From: Merdibacter massiliensis
GTDB lineage: Bacteria; Bacillota_I; Bacilli_A; Erysipelotrichales; Erysipelotrichaceae
Assembly (NCBI RefSeq): GCF_900155395.1
Contig: NZ_LT699727.1
Coordinates: 365,578 to 429,577, forward strand
Reading direction: 5' to 3'
DNA length: 64,000 nucleotides
Within the stretch, counting starts at the first letter, position 1. Every line of letters starts with the position of its first letter. The position numbers and the translations under genes are program-made. Shown here piece by piece: positions 50,009-59,144 of this stretch. Under the pieces are notes generated by a model. It was given only the letters and a program-made list of their open reading frames with translations, ran no database searches and was not told the DNA's origin.

Positions 50009-50692
50009 ATGAGCAAGATATTGATCATTGACGATAATGAAGACATACGAAAAATTATTGGATATGATTTATTAAAAGCCGGTTTTGAAGTAGAAGACGT
50101 AGAAGATGCACAGAAAGGGTATCAAAAGATTTTACAGGACAACGATTACGATTTGATCATCATTGATTGGATGATGCCGAAGATGAGCGGAATCGAACTG
50201 GTAACTCTGTTGCGCCAACACCATATCAACAGCATCCTTTTTATGTTAACAGCAAAAGATGGAATGGACGATCTGGAACAAGCATTTGCTGCAGGGGTGG
50301 ATGACTATATGCACAAGCCTTTTTCTCCACGAGAACTAGAGATTCGCATTCGCCATCACTTGCAGTTGCGAAAACCGCAACCGGTCAAAGGACAAATCAC
50401 TTTTGCCGATATTGTCTTGAATGAACAAAATCGGCGGGTACAGATCAACAAAGAAGAAATCTCTTTGACGCGCAAGGAATTTGACATGCTGGCATATTAT
50501 CTGCATCATCCCAACACCGTTCTATCTCGCAATGAAATATTAAATGCACTATGGGGCTTTGACTATGACGGAGATACCCGCATTGTTGATGTTCATACAT
50601 TCAAATTAAGAAATAAACTAAAAAATAGTCAGGTGCAGATCACATCCTCCAGAGGAATCGGTTATTTGTTAGAAAAAAAGATCGCAGATTAA
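50009..50692 (+). CDS. OmpR/PhoB-family response regulator (orphan)
   Basis: 227 residues. Receiver domain at about 1-118: acidic pocket IIDDNED, phosphoacceptor Asp in LIIIDWMMPKMSG near 52, and the Lys in DDYMHKPFSPREL near 103. Winged-helix DNA-binding domain at about 130-225 (LTRKEFDMLAYYLHHPNTVLSRNEILNALWGFDYDGDTRIVDVHTFKLRNKL). GAGGTG is seven bases before the ATG. No histidine kinase gene is next to it, so its sensor is encoded elsewhere or absent. It ends overlapping the convergent symporter gene by four bases. Confidence 0.93.
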   Translation: MSKILIIDDNEDIRKIIGYDLLKAGFEVEDVEDAQKGYQKILQDNDYDLIIIDWMMPKMSGIELVTLLRQHHINSILFMLTAKDGMDDLEQAFAAGVDDYMHKPFSPRELEIRIRHHLQLRKPQPVKGQITFADIVLNEQNRRVQINKEEISLTRKEFDMLAYYLHHPNTVLSRNEILNALWGFDYDGDTRIVDVHTFKLRNKLKNSQVQITSSRGIGYLLEKKIAD

Positions 50693-52092
50693 TAATCTAC
50701 GGTCTTCTCTTCTAATGTTGCTTCATATTGTTTCAAAGATGCAAGGGCTTTGGGTGCAAGCGGAAATAATGCGATCATGTTGAAGATCGTCATCAATCCG
50801 ACTCCCACATCACCTAGATCCCATACGAATTGATAAGCCGCCAGCCCGCCGACAAAAAGCATGACTAGTGCTACGATCTTATATAAAGTCTGGGCAATCC
50901 AGCGATCACCAAACAAATATGCAACATTGCTTCTCGCATAGAACAAGATACCTAAAAATGTGGAAAAACTAAATAACCACATGATCACTGCAATGAAGAT
51001 CACGCCAAAGGAACCAAGATGATACTGCATGGAGGTTTGTAACAGGTCCATCCCTTCCAGTCCTTTTGTTAAAGCTTCTGGGGTTAATAACATGATCATT
51101 GCTGTACAGCTGCAAAGCAGCAATGTATCGATAAATACACCTAATGCTTGTAACAGTCCCTCTTTTGCCGGATGAGAGATATTGGCAGCTGCGGCTGCAC
51201 AAGGAGCAGATCCGGAGCCTGCTTCATTGGAAAACAGGCCTCTTTTTGCACCATTCATGATCACCGCGCCAATCCCGCCGCCAACAACTTGACGAAATCC
51301 AAATGCCTCCGCAAAAATCTTGGAAAAAACAGATGGCAATAATGAGAAATTACGGATAATGATAAAGAGGGTGATAAAGAAATAACATGCTGCCATGATC
51401 GGAACGATAATATCCAAGACACGAACGGTCGTATTTTTTCGCAACACGATAATTGCCGCAATAACGACCAGAACGATGGTCGAATAAAGAGGCGGGATCT
51501 GGAATGCATTTTTGACAGCAGACGAGATAGAATTCCCCGTTACCTGACTAATGCCGCACCAACAGATCAAGCCGGAAACAGCAAATAAAGAAGCAATGAT
51601 CGAACGCTTTCGACGGCTGTCTTTCTTGACAAATAAATGATGCAGATAATAAGCAGGTCCACCGCGATATCCTCCATATAAAGGGTCTTTTTCTTTGTAG
51701 ATCTGTGCCAGTGTCGCCTCGATAAACGCAGTTGAAGAGCCTAATAGCGCCATTAACCACATCCAGAAAACCGCTCCTGCTCCGCCTGCCGAAATTGCCG
51801 CTACAACACCAACCAGATTTCCCATGCCCACTCGACAGGCAGTAGAAACGATCAATGCCTGCACGCCGGAAATGCCGTCTTTGGCATCTCCTTTTTTATT
51901 ATTTTCCAGCGTAACCTTGATCATCTCAGGAAACATGCGAAAAGGCAAAAAACGTGTACGTACCGTGAAATAAATGCCTGCAGGGACTAAGATCAAGACT
52001 AAGACAGATAAACTAAGCGTATTGCCCCCCGGTAATGGAAGGACAAACAAATCTCCCCATAACAAATTATAGATCCATTGAATTATCGCCAT
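50689..52092 (-). CDS. Sodium:alanine/glycine symporter (AGCS family)
   Basis: 467 residues with about eleven membrane helices. AGCS signatures are clear: GDAKDGISGVQALIVSTACRVGMGNLVGVVAAIS near 75-110, LMALLGSSTAFIEATLAQIYKEKDPLYGGYRGGPAYYL near 115-150, and NGAKRGLFSNEAGSGSAPCAAAAA near 285. Members take up alanine or glycine with Na+. The C-terminus is basic and acidic mixed (KQYEATLEEKTVDY). It is convergent with the response-regulator gene. Single gene; no regulatory motif recognised. Confidence 0.93.
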   Translation of the reverse strand: MAIIQWIYNLLWGDLFVLPLPGGNTLSLSVLVLILVPAGIYFTVRTRFLPFRMFPEMIKVTLENNKKGDAKDGISGVQALIVSTACRVGMGNLVGVVAAISAGGAGAVFWMWLMALLGSSTAFIEATLAQIYKEKDPLYGGYRGGPAYYLHHLFVKKDSRRKRSIIASLFAVSGLICWCGISQVTGNSISSAVKNAFQIPPLYSTIVLVVIAAIIVLRKNTTVRVLDIIVPIMAACYFFITLFIIIRNFSLLPSVFSKIFAEAFGFRQVVGGGIGAVIMNGAKRGLFSNEAGSGSAPCAAAAANISHPAKEGLLQALGVFIDTLLLCSCTAMIMLLTPEALTKGLEGMDLLQTSMQYHLGSFGVIFIAVIMWLFSFSTFLGILFYARSNVAYLFGDRWIAQTLYKIVALVMLFVGGLAAYQFVWDLGDVGVGLMTIFNMIALFPLAPKALASLKQYEATLEEKTVDY

Positions 52093-52172
52093 AAAAATAC
52101 TCTCATTTCTATCAAAATACTGTAATTATGTTTATTATAACAGATAACGGCATTACAAAGAAACAGTAAAAT

Positions 52173-52203
52173 AAAAAAGTGTTCGTATTTACAAACACTT
52201 TTC
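52173..52203 (-). terminator. Terminator after smpB
   Basis: Minus strand AAAAGTGTT / AACACTTTTTT stem with T-run, directly after the smpB stop codon. Confidence 0.82.
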
Positions 52204-52204
52204 A

Positions 52205-52660
52205 CTAGCGCATCTGTTTCATTGCCTTTTCAATTTCTCGCTTCGCATCTCTTGCCTTTTCACTTTCTCGTTTATCATGCAACTTTTTACCTCTTGCTAA
52301 AGCAATTTCCATTTTTGCCATCCCGTGTGTCAAATAAATGGATACTGGAACGACTGTATAACCCTTTAACTGCACTTTTTGCTGCAGACGTGTAATCTCG
52401 CTGCGATGCAATAATAATTTTCGTATGCGCGTTTCTTCATGATTAAAACGATTCCCATAAGTATAGGGAGAGATGTGCATCTCTTTCACAAAAGCTTCTT
52501 GATTTACAAAACTGATATAAGCATCTTTTAATTGCACTTTCCCATTTCGAAGTGATTTGATTTCAGTCCCCTGTAATTCCAAACCCGCTTCATAGCGATC
52601 TTCTAAAAAATAATCATGTGATGCTTTTCGATTATATGCTACGATTTTACGATCTGCCAT
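52205..52660 (-). CDS. smpB: SsrA-binding protein SmpB
   Basis: 151 residues, normal length. AYNRKASHDYFLEDRYEAGLELQGTEIKSLRNGKVQLKDAYISF and the C-terminal MAKMEIALARGKKLHDKRESEKARDAKREIEKAM are near-invariant in SmpB. It binds tmRNA and brings it to stalled ribosomes for trans-translation. It follows capA and lies in the secG-rnr-capA-smpB series; the rnr-smpB link is the common Firmicute arrangement, here with capA inserted between. The tmRNA gene itself is not in this window. Confidence 0.97.
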   Translation of the reverse strand: MADRKIVAYNRKASHDYFLEDRYEAGLELQGTEIKSLRNGKVQLKDAYISFVNQEAFVKEMHISPYTYGNRFNHEETRIRKLLLHRSEITRLQQKVQLKGYTVVPVSIYLTHGMAKMEIALARGKKLHDKRESEKARDAKREIEKAMKQMR

Positions 52661-52670
52661 TTTCTCACTC

Positions 52671-53801
52671 CTAATAAATCAGTTCTACTTTATCACCCAT
52701 GATCTCCTTTGACAAGTCAATAAAATACTGTTTGGACATATCTTGTCCTTGAATATAATGTGTTGCTATCAGATCATCATTATATTCACTTAATGGATAT
52801 ACCTGAACATCAGTGATCGTTTGATTAAAATACATGACAGTAGGTTCAAAAGAGACATCTTCAAAATGTACGCTTTGATCATTTGGATCATACACGCACT
52901 TCCAACGTGCCATTCCGCCCAGCATGCGATAATTGACATCTTGTGCAGACACAAAATTTCCCAGGGAATACCATACCAATGTCTCGTTCCCATTTTTTCC
53001 TGTCAATTGTTCCACCGGCTGTAATACATGGGGATGAGAGCCAATGATGACATCTACGCCTAAGTCAGTCAACATTTGTGCAAGTTGCGTTTGTTCCTCA
53101 TTAGGAGCAAACTGATACTCCTCTCCCCAATGCATCGAAACGATCTGAATGTCGCTGATTTCTGAAATATTCTCTACATCCTGTTGGATTCGCTCTTCGT
53201 CGATAAGATCCACCAAATATGATTTCCCTTCCGGCAATACAAATCCATTTAATCCATATGTATAGCTCAATAAACCGATACGCAGACCATTTTTCTCTAT
53301 TACACGATAGTTTTTTTTGTCATCTTCATTCTGATGGGTACCAGTTTCTACCAACGGCAGCTTTTCAAGATATGCCAACTGATTCCGTATTCCTTGTTCT
53401 CCTTTATCCATTGAATGATTGCTGCAAGTGGAAATCCAGTCAAAGCCGGCATTGGCAACTGCATCTAACACCTCATATGGTCCATTAAAAACCGGATATG
53501 AAGACAATCCAAGACTTGTTCCTCCGCAGATGGTTTCCTGATTGATATAAGCAACATCGGCTGCAGAAATATCCTGTTTGGTCCGCGCATAAACACCATC
53601 TATATTATAAGTACCATCTCCTTGATCACCATAATAATAGATAGCACCATGAATCAAATTATCTCCTACAGCTAAAAAACTAACCTCTTTTGTTTCTTCT
53701 TTTACTGTTTCTGCTGTCTCAGGTTGCGTTGGTGCAGGTGTCGTCTGACATCCAGCCAGCAGAAAGACCAGCATTAATACCATTCCTTTTCCCTTTTTCA
53801 T
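52671..53801 (-). CDS. capA: CapA-family lipoprotein (metallophosphatase fold)
   Basis: 376 residues. The lipobox is LLAGC near residues 15-19, so it is an Lgt substrate anchored outside the membrane; a Thr/Pro/Glu-rich linker follows (TTPAPTQPETAETVKEETKE). The catalytic-type domain shows SFLAVGDNLIHG near 45, NQETICGG near 93, CSNHSMDKGEQG near 127, MHWGEEYQ and IGSHPHVLQPVE near 256, the CapA pattern also seen in poly-gamma-glutamate synthesis. No capBC genes are near, so a capsule role is not implied; an anchored hydrolase is as likely. Confidence 0.87.
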   Translation of the reverse strand: MKKGKGMVLMLVFLLAGCQTTPAPTQPETAETVKEETKEVSFLAVGDNLIHGAIYYYGDQGDGTYNIDGVYARTKQDISAADVAYINQETICGGTSLGLSSYPVFNGPYEVLDAVANAGFDWISTCSNHSMDKGEQGIRNQLAYLEKLPLVETGTHQNEDDKKNYRVIEKNGLRIGLLSYTYGLNGFVLPEGKSYLVDLIDEERIQQDVENISEISDIQIVSMHWGEEYQFAPNEEQTQLAQMLTDLGVDVIIGSHPHVLQPVEQLTGKNGNETLVWYSLGNFVSAQDVNYRMLGGMARWKCVYDPNDQSVHFEDVSFEPTVMYFNQTITDVQVYPLSEYNDDLIATHYIQGQDMSKQYFIDLSKEIMGDKVELIY

Positions 53802-53805
53802 CCTA

Positions 53806-55992
53806 TTATCTTCTCTTTCTTAATCGCCCTTTTTGCCTTCTTTTGCGAAAATGGTTTTCTTTTGCAGGCTTTTCTTCTGCTCTTTTTTTCCACTTTCGTT
53901 TTGACGGAGCCAATAATTCAAAATCAATTTGTCGTTTCCAGCGATTAGCAGCAACACATCGTACTTTTACCTCATCGCCCATCCGGTAAACCGTTGCAGT
54001 ATGTTCCCCGATCAAACACAGTGCTTCTTCATGATACTGATAGCGGTCATCTTTCATGGAAGAGATATGCACCAATCCTTCGATCGTATTTTCTAATTCC
54101 ACAAACAGTCCGAAGCGAGTTACACCAGATACCTTTCCTACATAAGCATTGCCGACATAACGTTCCATATACTGCGCTTTTTTCATGTCGTCTACATCGC
54201 GTTCTGCCTCTTGTGCACATCGTTCTCGTACACTGGCATCCGCAGCCGCCTGTACAATCCAGCGGGCATCTTTTTCTATCTGTTTCTCATCTTGATTTGT
54301 TTCAAATACATAACGGTGCAGCATGCGATGCACGACAAGATCCGGATAGCGGCGAATCGGTGAAGTAAAATGGAGGTATTCACTCAATCCTAAACCGAAA
54401 TGTCCTAAACAATGCGCATCATAGCGAGCCTTTTGCATGCTTCGAAGCATGTAGGAAGACAAAACATCATAATTTTCTTTTCCTTTTGCTTCCTCTAACA
54501 ACTTTTGAAATTGATTCGCATGCACATTCGTAATATTGACGACAAAAGAATAACCCAGCGTTTTTGCTATACGCGCAAACGTACGTACTTTCTTTGGTTC
54601 CGGCTGTTCATGAACACGATACATGGCCGGAAGATCCAACCATTTCAAATGTGCCGCCACACATTCATTTGCACAAATCATGAAATCCTCGATGATACGC
54701 TCTGCCTCTCCTCTTTCTCTTAAGAGGATCTCCTGAGGTTCTCCTTGTTCATTTACGACGATCCTGGCTTCTTTTGTATCAAAATTGATTGCCCCCAGAG
54801 CATGCCGTCTTTGCCGGATCCATCCCGCACATTCTTGCATATAAGAAATCATGGCCAGCAGATGAGAATACTCTTTCATCAAGGCAAGATCTCCATCCAT
54901 GATACGATTCACTTTCGTATAGGTCATTCGTTCGTCACTATTGATAATAGACGGATATAACTGATATGCACGTATCGTTCCGCTCTTATCAATATCCATT
55001 TGTGCCGTGATGGCAAGGCGGTCTTCTTTCGGATTTAAAGAACAAATACCATTGCTGAGCACTTGCGGCAGCATCGGAACGACACGGTCGGTAACATATA
55101 CACTGGTTCCCCGGCGATAAGCTTCTTTATCCAACGCGCTGCCCTCGCGCACATAATACGATACATCCGCAATATGCACCCATAAGCGATAGCCGTCTTT
55201 TTCTTTTTGAATGCTGATGGCATCATCAAAGTCGCGGGCATCTTCCCCGTCGATGGTAATCGTTAAGAGATCACGCAAATCCTGCCGATGATCTTCTATC
55301 ATAGAGGGCTCCACATGATCTGGCACTTTTTCGATTTCTTTTAGTGTTGCCTCCATAAATTCCGTATAAATATCATTTTCTAATAATAAAGACAAGATAT
55401 CGATCCCGGGATCATATTTATAGCCAAGCACTTTGGTGATGTGTCCCTGCAATTCCCTTCCATAAGAATCAATTTCAACCAGAACTTTTGAATCATGCAC
55501 CAATGGAAAAGCGTCGTAATTATTGACAAGGATCTTGCGCTTTGCCAGATCCTTGTCAGGAAGAAAATAAAATTGATCCCGATCTTTTTTCACGACTCCG
55601 ACAAAGCGCTTATTGTGATGTTCTAAAATACGTACTATTTCACATTCTGTATCATGTCTTCCATCTTTTAAAATATGTGCAAGTACCAGGTCCTGATCCA
55701 TTCCTAAATGCAAATTTTCTTTTGCGACATAATAACTGATTTCATCCAGATCTACAAATCCAAAGCCTTTTGCGTTGACTCGCAATTTTCCTTGAAAATA
55801 TCCAAGATCTTCCGCCATATGGTAACGATCTTTTTGATCACGGGCAATGATCCATTCGTTTTCCAGTTCATTTAACTGACGTACGAATTTTTTATATTGA
55901 TCACTGCCTTGTATATTTAATATTTCAGCCAACTGATGGACATCATATCCTCTTTGTTCTTTTTTTAACAGTTCAAACAGTTTTTCTTTCAT
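53806..55992 (-). CDS. rnr: Ribonuclease R
   Basis: 728 residues. Order of domains: N-terminal winged helix (LLKKEQRGYDVHQLAEILNIQ), cold-shock domains (VNAKGFGFVDLDE), the RNB catalytic domain with TIDGEDARDFDDAISIQK (Mg-binding Asp cluster near 270) and YLHFTSPIRRYPDLVVHRML near 560, a C-terminal S1 domain (YVGKVSGVTRFGLFVELENTIEGLVHI) and a Lys/Arg-rich tail (KRKWKKRAEEKPAKE). It degrades structured RNA from the 3' end and works with SmpB-tmRNA. The start at 55992 has GGAGGA seven bases upstream. It follows secG. Confidence 0.96.
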   Translation of the reverse strand: MKEKLFELLKKEQRGYDVHQLAEILNIQGSDQYKKFVRQLNELENEWIIARDQKDRYHMAEDLGYFQGKLRVNAKGFGFVDLDEISYYVAKENLHLGMDQDLVLAHILKDGRHDTECEIVRILEHHNKRFVGVVKKDRDQFYFLPDKDLAKRKILVNNYDAFPLVHDSKVLVEIDSYGRELQGHITKVLGYKYDPGIDILSLLLENDIYTEFMEATLKEIEKVPDHVEPSMIEDHRQDLRDLLTITIDGEDARDFDDAISIQKEKDGYRLWVHIADVSYYVREGSALDKEAYRRGTSVYVTDRVVPMLPQVLSNGICSLNPKEDRLAITAQMDIDKSGTIRAYQLYPSIINSDERMTYTKVNRIMDGDLALMKEYSHLLAMISYMQECAGWIRQRRHALGAINFDTKEARIVVNEQGEPQEILLRERGEAERIIEDFMICANECVAAHLKWLDLPAMYRVHEQPEPKKVRTFARIAKTLGYSFVVNITNVHANQFQKLLEEAKGKENYDVLSSYMLRSMQKARYDAHCLGHFGLGLSEYLHFTSPIRRYPDLVVHRMLHRYVFETNQDEKQIEKDARWIVQAAADASVRERCAQEAERDVDDMKKAQYMERYVGNAYVGKVSGVTRFGLFVELENTIEGLVHISSMKDDRYQYHEEALCLIGEHTATVYRMGDEVKVRCVAANRWKRQIDFELLAPSKRKWKKRAEEKPAKENHFRKRRQKGRLRKRR

Positions 55993-56011
55993 GGCTCGTT
56001 CCTCCATCCAT

Positions 56012-56036
56012 AAAAAAAGACCCATGCAAGGGCCTT
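56012..56036 (-). terminator. Weak terminator between secG and rnr
   Basis: Minus strand AAGGCCC-TTGCAT-GGGTCTT with seven T. It overlaps the secG stop; partial read-through would set the rnr level. Confidence 0.65.
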
Positions 56037-56265
56037 ATTTCAATACTCGGATCAATACTACAAGAACAAAAAATATGATTCCAATGACCATTGTTGCATT
56101 GGAAATGACCTTTTCTGGTCCACGTTCTTTCGTATTGGCAAACAAATTCAAATCACCGGATCCCGTAAATGCAGAACTTAATCCATCCGATTTGCCGCTT
56201 TGCAGTAAAGAGAGTATTATCAATACGACCGATACAAACATCAGTATGATCTGCAAAAATTCCAT
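56035..56265 (-). CDS. secG: Preprotein translocase subunit SecG
   Basis: 76 residues: two membrane helices (MEFLQIILMFVSVVLIILSLLQSG at 1-24 and VISNATMVIGIIFFVLVVLIRVL near the end) around the conserved GSGDLNLFANTKERGPEKV loop. SecG assists SecYEG-driven export. The start has GGGGGA ahead, seven codons inside the longest frame. Its promoter is at 56319-56347. The rnr gene follows, the usual secG-rnr order. Confidence 0.94.
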   Translation of the reverse strand: MEFLQIILMFVSVVLIILSLLQSGKSDGLSSAFTGSGDLNLFANTKERGPEKVISNATMVIGIIFFVLVVLIRVLK

Positions 56266-56318
56266 ACAATAATCCCCCTTTCTCATGCTTTTTACCTATA
56301 ATTGAGGATTGCGTAGAC

Positions 56319-56347
56319 ATTATAGCATTGATTATGGGAAATGGCAA
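56319..56347 (-). promoter_or_regulatory. Sigma-A promoter of secG-rnr
   Basis: Minus strand TTGCCA, 17-base spacer, TATAAT. Confidence 0.75.
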
Positions 56348-56434
56348 ATAGAATCTGCAGTGCATGTCGTTCTACTGCTTATATTATACCATATCCGCTG
56401 ACAACTTCCTCTATCTCTATTGCATATCTGCACA

Positions 56435-57205
56435 TTACTTTTCAATCAACTCTCTTAGATCATCCACTACATGATCTGCAAAGATATGTAATCGTTCCAT
56501 ATCTGTCCGCTGATGGACACCTGTGGTAACCAGTACTGTTTCAACTGCTTGTTCATAACCTAAACGAATATCCGTCTCTAAATTATCGCCGATCAATATG
56601 ACCTGTTCCTTTTGCAGGTGCAGCTGTTCCAGCGCCAATTCTAAAATAGGTGCATACGGCTTCCCGATCCGCGGAGAAGTCTGACTGCTGGCATATTCAA
56701 ACATCGTAACAATAGAACCATTTCCAACATCATATCCTTCACTAGTCGCAATGATCCGATCATAGTTCGTTCCAATCAAGCAAGCACCATTCAATAATTC
56801 TTTTAAAGCATCGCTGTATCGTCGATAGTCTGCCTGTTTATCAAGGCCTACAAAAACAAAATCAGCATTTTTTTCTACGATCGTAAATCCCTCTTGTAAA
56901 AGGGCTTCTTTCAAGCCATCCATGCCGATCACAAATGCTGTTCGCTTATCGCTGTGTTTTGCAACATAGCGTGCACTTGCCATCGCACTGGTAAAAAAAT
57001 GTTCTTCTTTGATTCCTTGATACCCTAAACGCTCCATATGCTCTACATTTTGTCTGGCCGTTCTGGTCGCATTATTGGTAAGAAAGAGGAATGACTGGCT
57101 GGTTGCTAAAAGCCAATCAATGAATGCTTTTGCCCCTTCGATCAATGTGTCTCCTCGATACATCGTTCCATCCAGATCTAAAAAATATGTTCTCTTTCCT
57201 GCCAT
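56435..57205 (-). CDS. HAD-superfamily phosphatase, NagD/AraL type
   Basis: 256 residues, class IIA HAD. The nucleophile motif is YFLDLDGTMYRG near 6-17, motif II LFLTNNATRT near 42, and motif IV ILIGDNLETDIRLGYEQAVETVLVTTGV near 205. The large cap between motifs II and III is of the NagD type. It likely dephosphorylates sugar or nucleotide phosphates; the substrate is unknown. The start has GGAGGAG six bases upstream; the frame would extend 19 codons further without a site. The small membrane gene lies 16 bases upstream. Confidence 0.9.
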   Translation of the reverse strand: MAGKRTYFLDLDGTMYRGDTLIEGAKAFIDWLLATSQSFLFLTNNATRTARQNVEHMERLGYQGIKEEHFFTSAMASARYVAKHSDKRTAFVIGMDGLKEALLQEGFTIVEKNADFVFVGLDKQADYRRYSDALKELLNGACLIGTNYDRIIATSEGYDVGNGSIVTMFEYASSQTSPRIGKPYAPILELALEQLHLQKEQVILIGDNLETDIRLGYEQAVETVLVTTGVHQRTDMERLHIFADHVVDDLRELIEK

Positions 57206-57221
57206 ATTTACTCCTCCTGAA

Positions 57222-57404
57222 TCATGATTTCCGTTTTCTTTTATGCGGACGCAGCAAAACAAGTCCCGCTATCACAAGGGCAAAAGGCCAATGATCCTTA
57301 CCCAATAAAAGAATGACAGATAGTAACTGCTGCAGATCTATTCTAGGTGAAAATAACAAAAGAATGCCAGTTACACAAAGGATCATTCCGATACGTTGAC
57401 GCAT
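57222..57404 (-). CDS. Small two-helix membrane protein
   Basis: 60 residues from MRQRIGMILCVTG (or 68 from an earlier ATG at 57428). Two hydrophobic helices, about 5-22 and 36-52, and a highly basic end RPHKRKRKS. No clear ribosome site exists for either start. It resembles the small DUF5668-like 'LiaI/LiaF-type' hairpins only in general form. It sits between nusG and the HAD gene on the same strand, behind the nusG terminator. Could be spurious, but two ordered membrane helices favour a real gene. Confidence 0.5.
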   Translation of the reverse strand: MRQRIGMILCVTGILLLFSPRIDLQQLLSVILLLGKDHWPFALVIAGLVLLRPHKRKRKS

Positions 57405-57460
57405 GCTGTTCACTTCCCATTTCAGCATACCTGTGAACTTCTCTCGTATTTTGTCATTTT

Positions 57461-57492
57461 ATGCAAAAAACAGCTTTTTAAAGCTGTTTTTT
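57461..57492 (-). terminator. Terminator of secE-nusG
   Basis: AAAACAGCTTT / AAAGCTGTTTTTT perfect stem with a two-base spacer; it overlaps the nusG stop codon. Confidence 0.88.
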
Positions 57493-58039
57493 ATAATTCT
57501 ATCTTCTCTAGATCGCTGTAAGGTATTTCCGTCGGTGTCTCTCTGCCAAATAATACAAGCAATACTGTTGCGACCTGTCTTGTCGGATCCAGCTCTTCTA
57601 CTGTGCCTTCTGATCCTTTGAACGCACCATTCAAAATGCGGACACGATCCTTGATGGCAAAATCAACCTGCACATCACGCTGATTCTTTCCTAGACGACG
57701 AAGAATGTTTTCCATCTCTTCTTCAGCTACAGGAAACGGTTTCGCACCTCCACCACTGGAACCAATAAATCCGGTTACACCTGGTGTATTACGCACGATG
57801 TACCAGGCTTCATCCGTCATGATCATCTGTACAAACAAATAACCGCTGAACAAATTCTTAGTTTTTTCGATTTCTTTGCCATTCTTGTACTCAATTTCTT
57901 TTTCTTCTGCTACGACGATCTGAAACAAGAAATCTTGTAACCCCATCGTTTCAATACGACGTTCTAGATTTTCTTTTACACGGTTCTCATGTCCCGCATA
58001 GGTATTTACAACATACCATTCTTTCTTTGCTTCGCTCAT
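57491..58039 (-). CDS. nusG: Transcription termination/antitermination factor NusG
   Basis: 182 residues. NGN domain with EWYVVNTYAGHENRVKENLERR and MIMTDEAWYIVRNTPGVTGFIGSSGGGAKPFPV, then the KOW domain DFAIKDRVRILNGAFKGSEGTVEELDPTRQVATVLLVLFGRETP. It binds RNA polymerase and modulates pausing and termination. AGGAGG is seven bases ahead of the chosen ATG. It starts ten bases after the secE stop; rpmG-secE-nusG is the common bacterial order. Confidence 0.97.
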   Translation of the reverse strand: MSEAKKEWYVVNTYAGHENRVKENLERRIETMGLQDFLFQIVVAEEKEIEYKNGKEIEKTKNLFSGYLFVQMIMTDEAWYIVRNTPGVTGFIGSSGGGAKPFPVAEEEMENILRRLGKNQRDVQVDFAIKDRVRILNGAFKGSEGTVEELDPTRQVATVLLVLFGRETPTEIPYSDLEKIEL

Positions 58040-58049
58040 CGTTATCCTC

Positions 58050-58229
58050 CTATAATCCAATTACCGTCAAGAAACCACTTGCTACTAATTCACACAATAA
58101 GAAAAAGATTCCAAACAAAACAGTAAACATGATTACTGTTGCACTGTTTGCGAATAGATCTTTTGCTTTCGGCCAGCGAATACGTTTGATTTCTTTGCGG
58201 ATTCCTGAAATACTAAACCATTTCAACAT
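58050..58229 (-). CDS. secE: Preprotein translocase subunit SecE
   Basis: 59 residues, read directly from the minus strand because it is short: MLKWFSISGIRKEIKRIRWP, then PKAKDLFANSATVIMFTVLFGIFFLLCELVASGFLTVIGL. The amphipathic 'E-x-x-R-I-x-W-P' helix and single C-terminal membrane segment are diagnostic. AAGGAGCGATCAGA precedes the ATG. It lies 12 bases after rpmG and 10 before nusG. Confidence 0.95.
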   Translation of the reverse strand: MLKWFSISGIRKEIKRIRWPKAKDLFANSATVIMFTVLFGIFFLLCELVASGFLTVIGL

Positions 58230-58241
58230 TCTGATCGCTCC

Positions 58242-58391
58242 TTACTTCGTTTCTTTATGAAGTGTATGTTTCCCACATTTTTTACAGTATTTTTGCAATT
58301 CAATACGCTGTGTATGTGTTTTTTTGTTTTTATGAGTCGTATAATTTCTTGAAAGACACTCACTGCAAGTCAATATTACTTTATCTTTCAT
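58242..58391 (-). CDS. rpmG: 50S ribosomal protein L33 (zinc-ribbon form)
   Basis: 49 residues: [20 protein letters not shown], then [29 protein letters not shown]. Two CxxC pairs make it the zinc-binding L33 paralogue; zinc-free paralogues replace them under zinc limitation. GAGGTG lies seven bases ahead of the ATG. First gene of rpmG-secE-nusG. Confidence 0.96.
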   Translation of the reverse strand: MKDKVILTCSECLSRNYTTHKNKKTHTQRIELQKYCKKCGKHTLHKETK

Positions 58392-58521
58392 CTACGCCAC
58401 CTCATTTCACAATTAGCGTACTTACTTTATCATAAAGAAGAAGAATAGTCAATTCCTCTTACAATCCCTTTTATTATATAATCGCGCAGAATAAAAGTAA
58501 AGGAAAAGCGGCAGCCTTTCC

Positions 58522-59124
58522 TTATTTAAAATATAAACGACGTATTTTTGCCAAGGTATTTTCAACCTTTTTTCGATTCACTTGTACCTTCTTTGCAATT
58601 TGTGCATATGTATAGCCTTCATTGCGCAGGCGATAAATCTCATATTCCAATGGCTTCAATTGCTTTTTCAATTCCTGTTCCTTCTGTTTCAATGAAGACA
58701 GATAAATTTGAAACGCTCCATTTTCTTCTATGCGCATACTGGGAATCTGATCCAGCACGATAGCGTTCCCGTCTTTTTGTATGGGCGCATCTAACGCCAG
58801 CATATCATAATGAAAAGAAGGATCTCTTCGATACTGCAGACGTTGATAATCAATCAATGCATTGCGTATCACCCTAGAAGAAAACGTGTTAAAACGAATC
58901 CCAAAATGTTCGCGGTAATCAAATACAGCACGAAACAATGCTTGGGCAGCCACCTGCAACAAATCTTTTTCCTGATGACTGGATTGCATTTGATAAGTAC
59001 AATTTTGACGAATGATCCTGTAGATCTTTGGCTGATACAATTCTAATAATAATCGAAAACTCTCTTCATCTCCTTGCTGGATCATGTATACGAGTTCATT
59101 ATCATTGTATTTTGACTCTTTCAT
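58522..59124 (-). CDS. RNA polymerase sigma-70-family factor, SigH-like
   Basis: 200 residues. Region 2 is visible as NELVYMIQQGDEESFRLLLELYQPKIYRII ... DLLQVAAQALFRAVFDYREHFGIRFNTFSSRVIRNALIDYQR; region 4 as LKPLEYEIYRLRNEGYTYAQIAKKVQVNRKKVENTLAKIRR. The position between rlmB and rpmG-secE-nusG is that of sigH in Bacillus, so orthology is likely, though region 2 is divergent (AAQALFRAV for the usual Q-E-G-x-I-G-L). Whether it drives sporulation, competence or something else is open. Starts 20 bases after the rlmB stop region on the same strand. Confidence 0.85.
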   Translation of the reverse strand: MKESKYNDNELVYMIQQGDEESFRLLLELYQPKIYRIIRQNCTYQMQSSHQEKDLLQVAAQALFRAVFDYREHFGIRFNTFSSRVIRNALIDYQRLQYRRDPSFHYDMLALDAPIQKDGNAIVLDQIPSMRIEENGAFQIYLSSLKQKEQELKKQLKPLEYEIYRLRNEGYTYAQIAKKVQVNRKKVENTLAKIRRLYFK

Positions 59125-59144
59125 TCCTGCCTCCTAAAAGGAGT

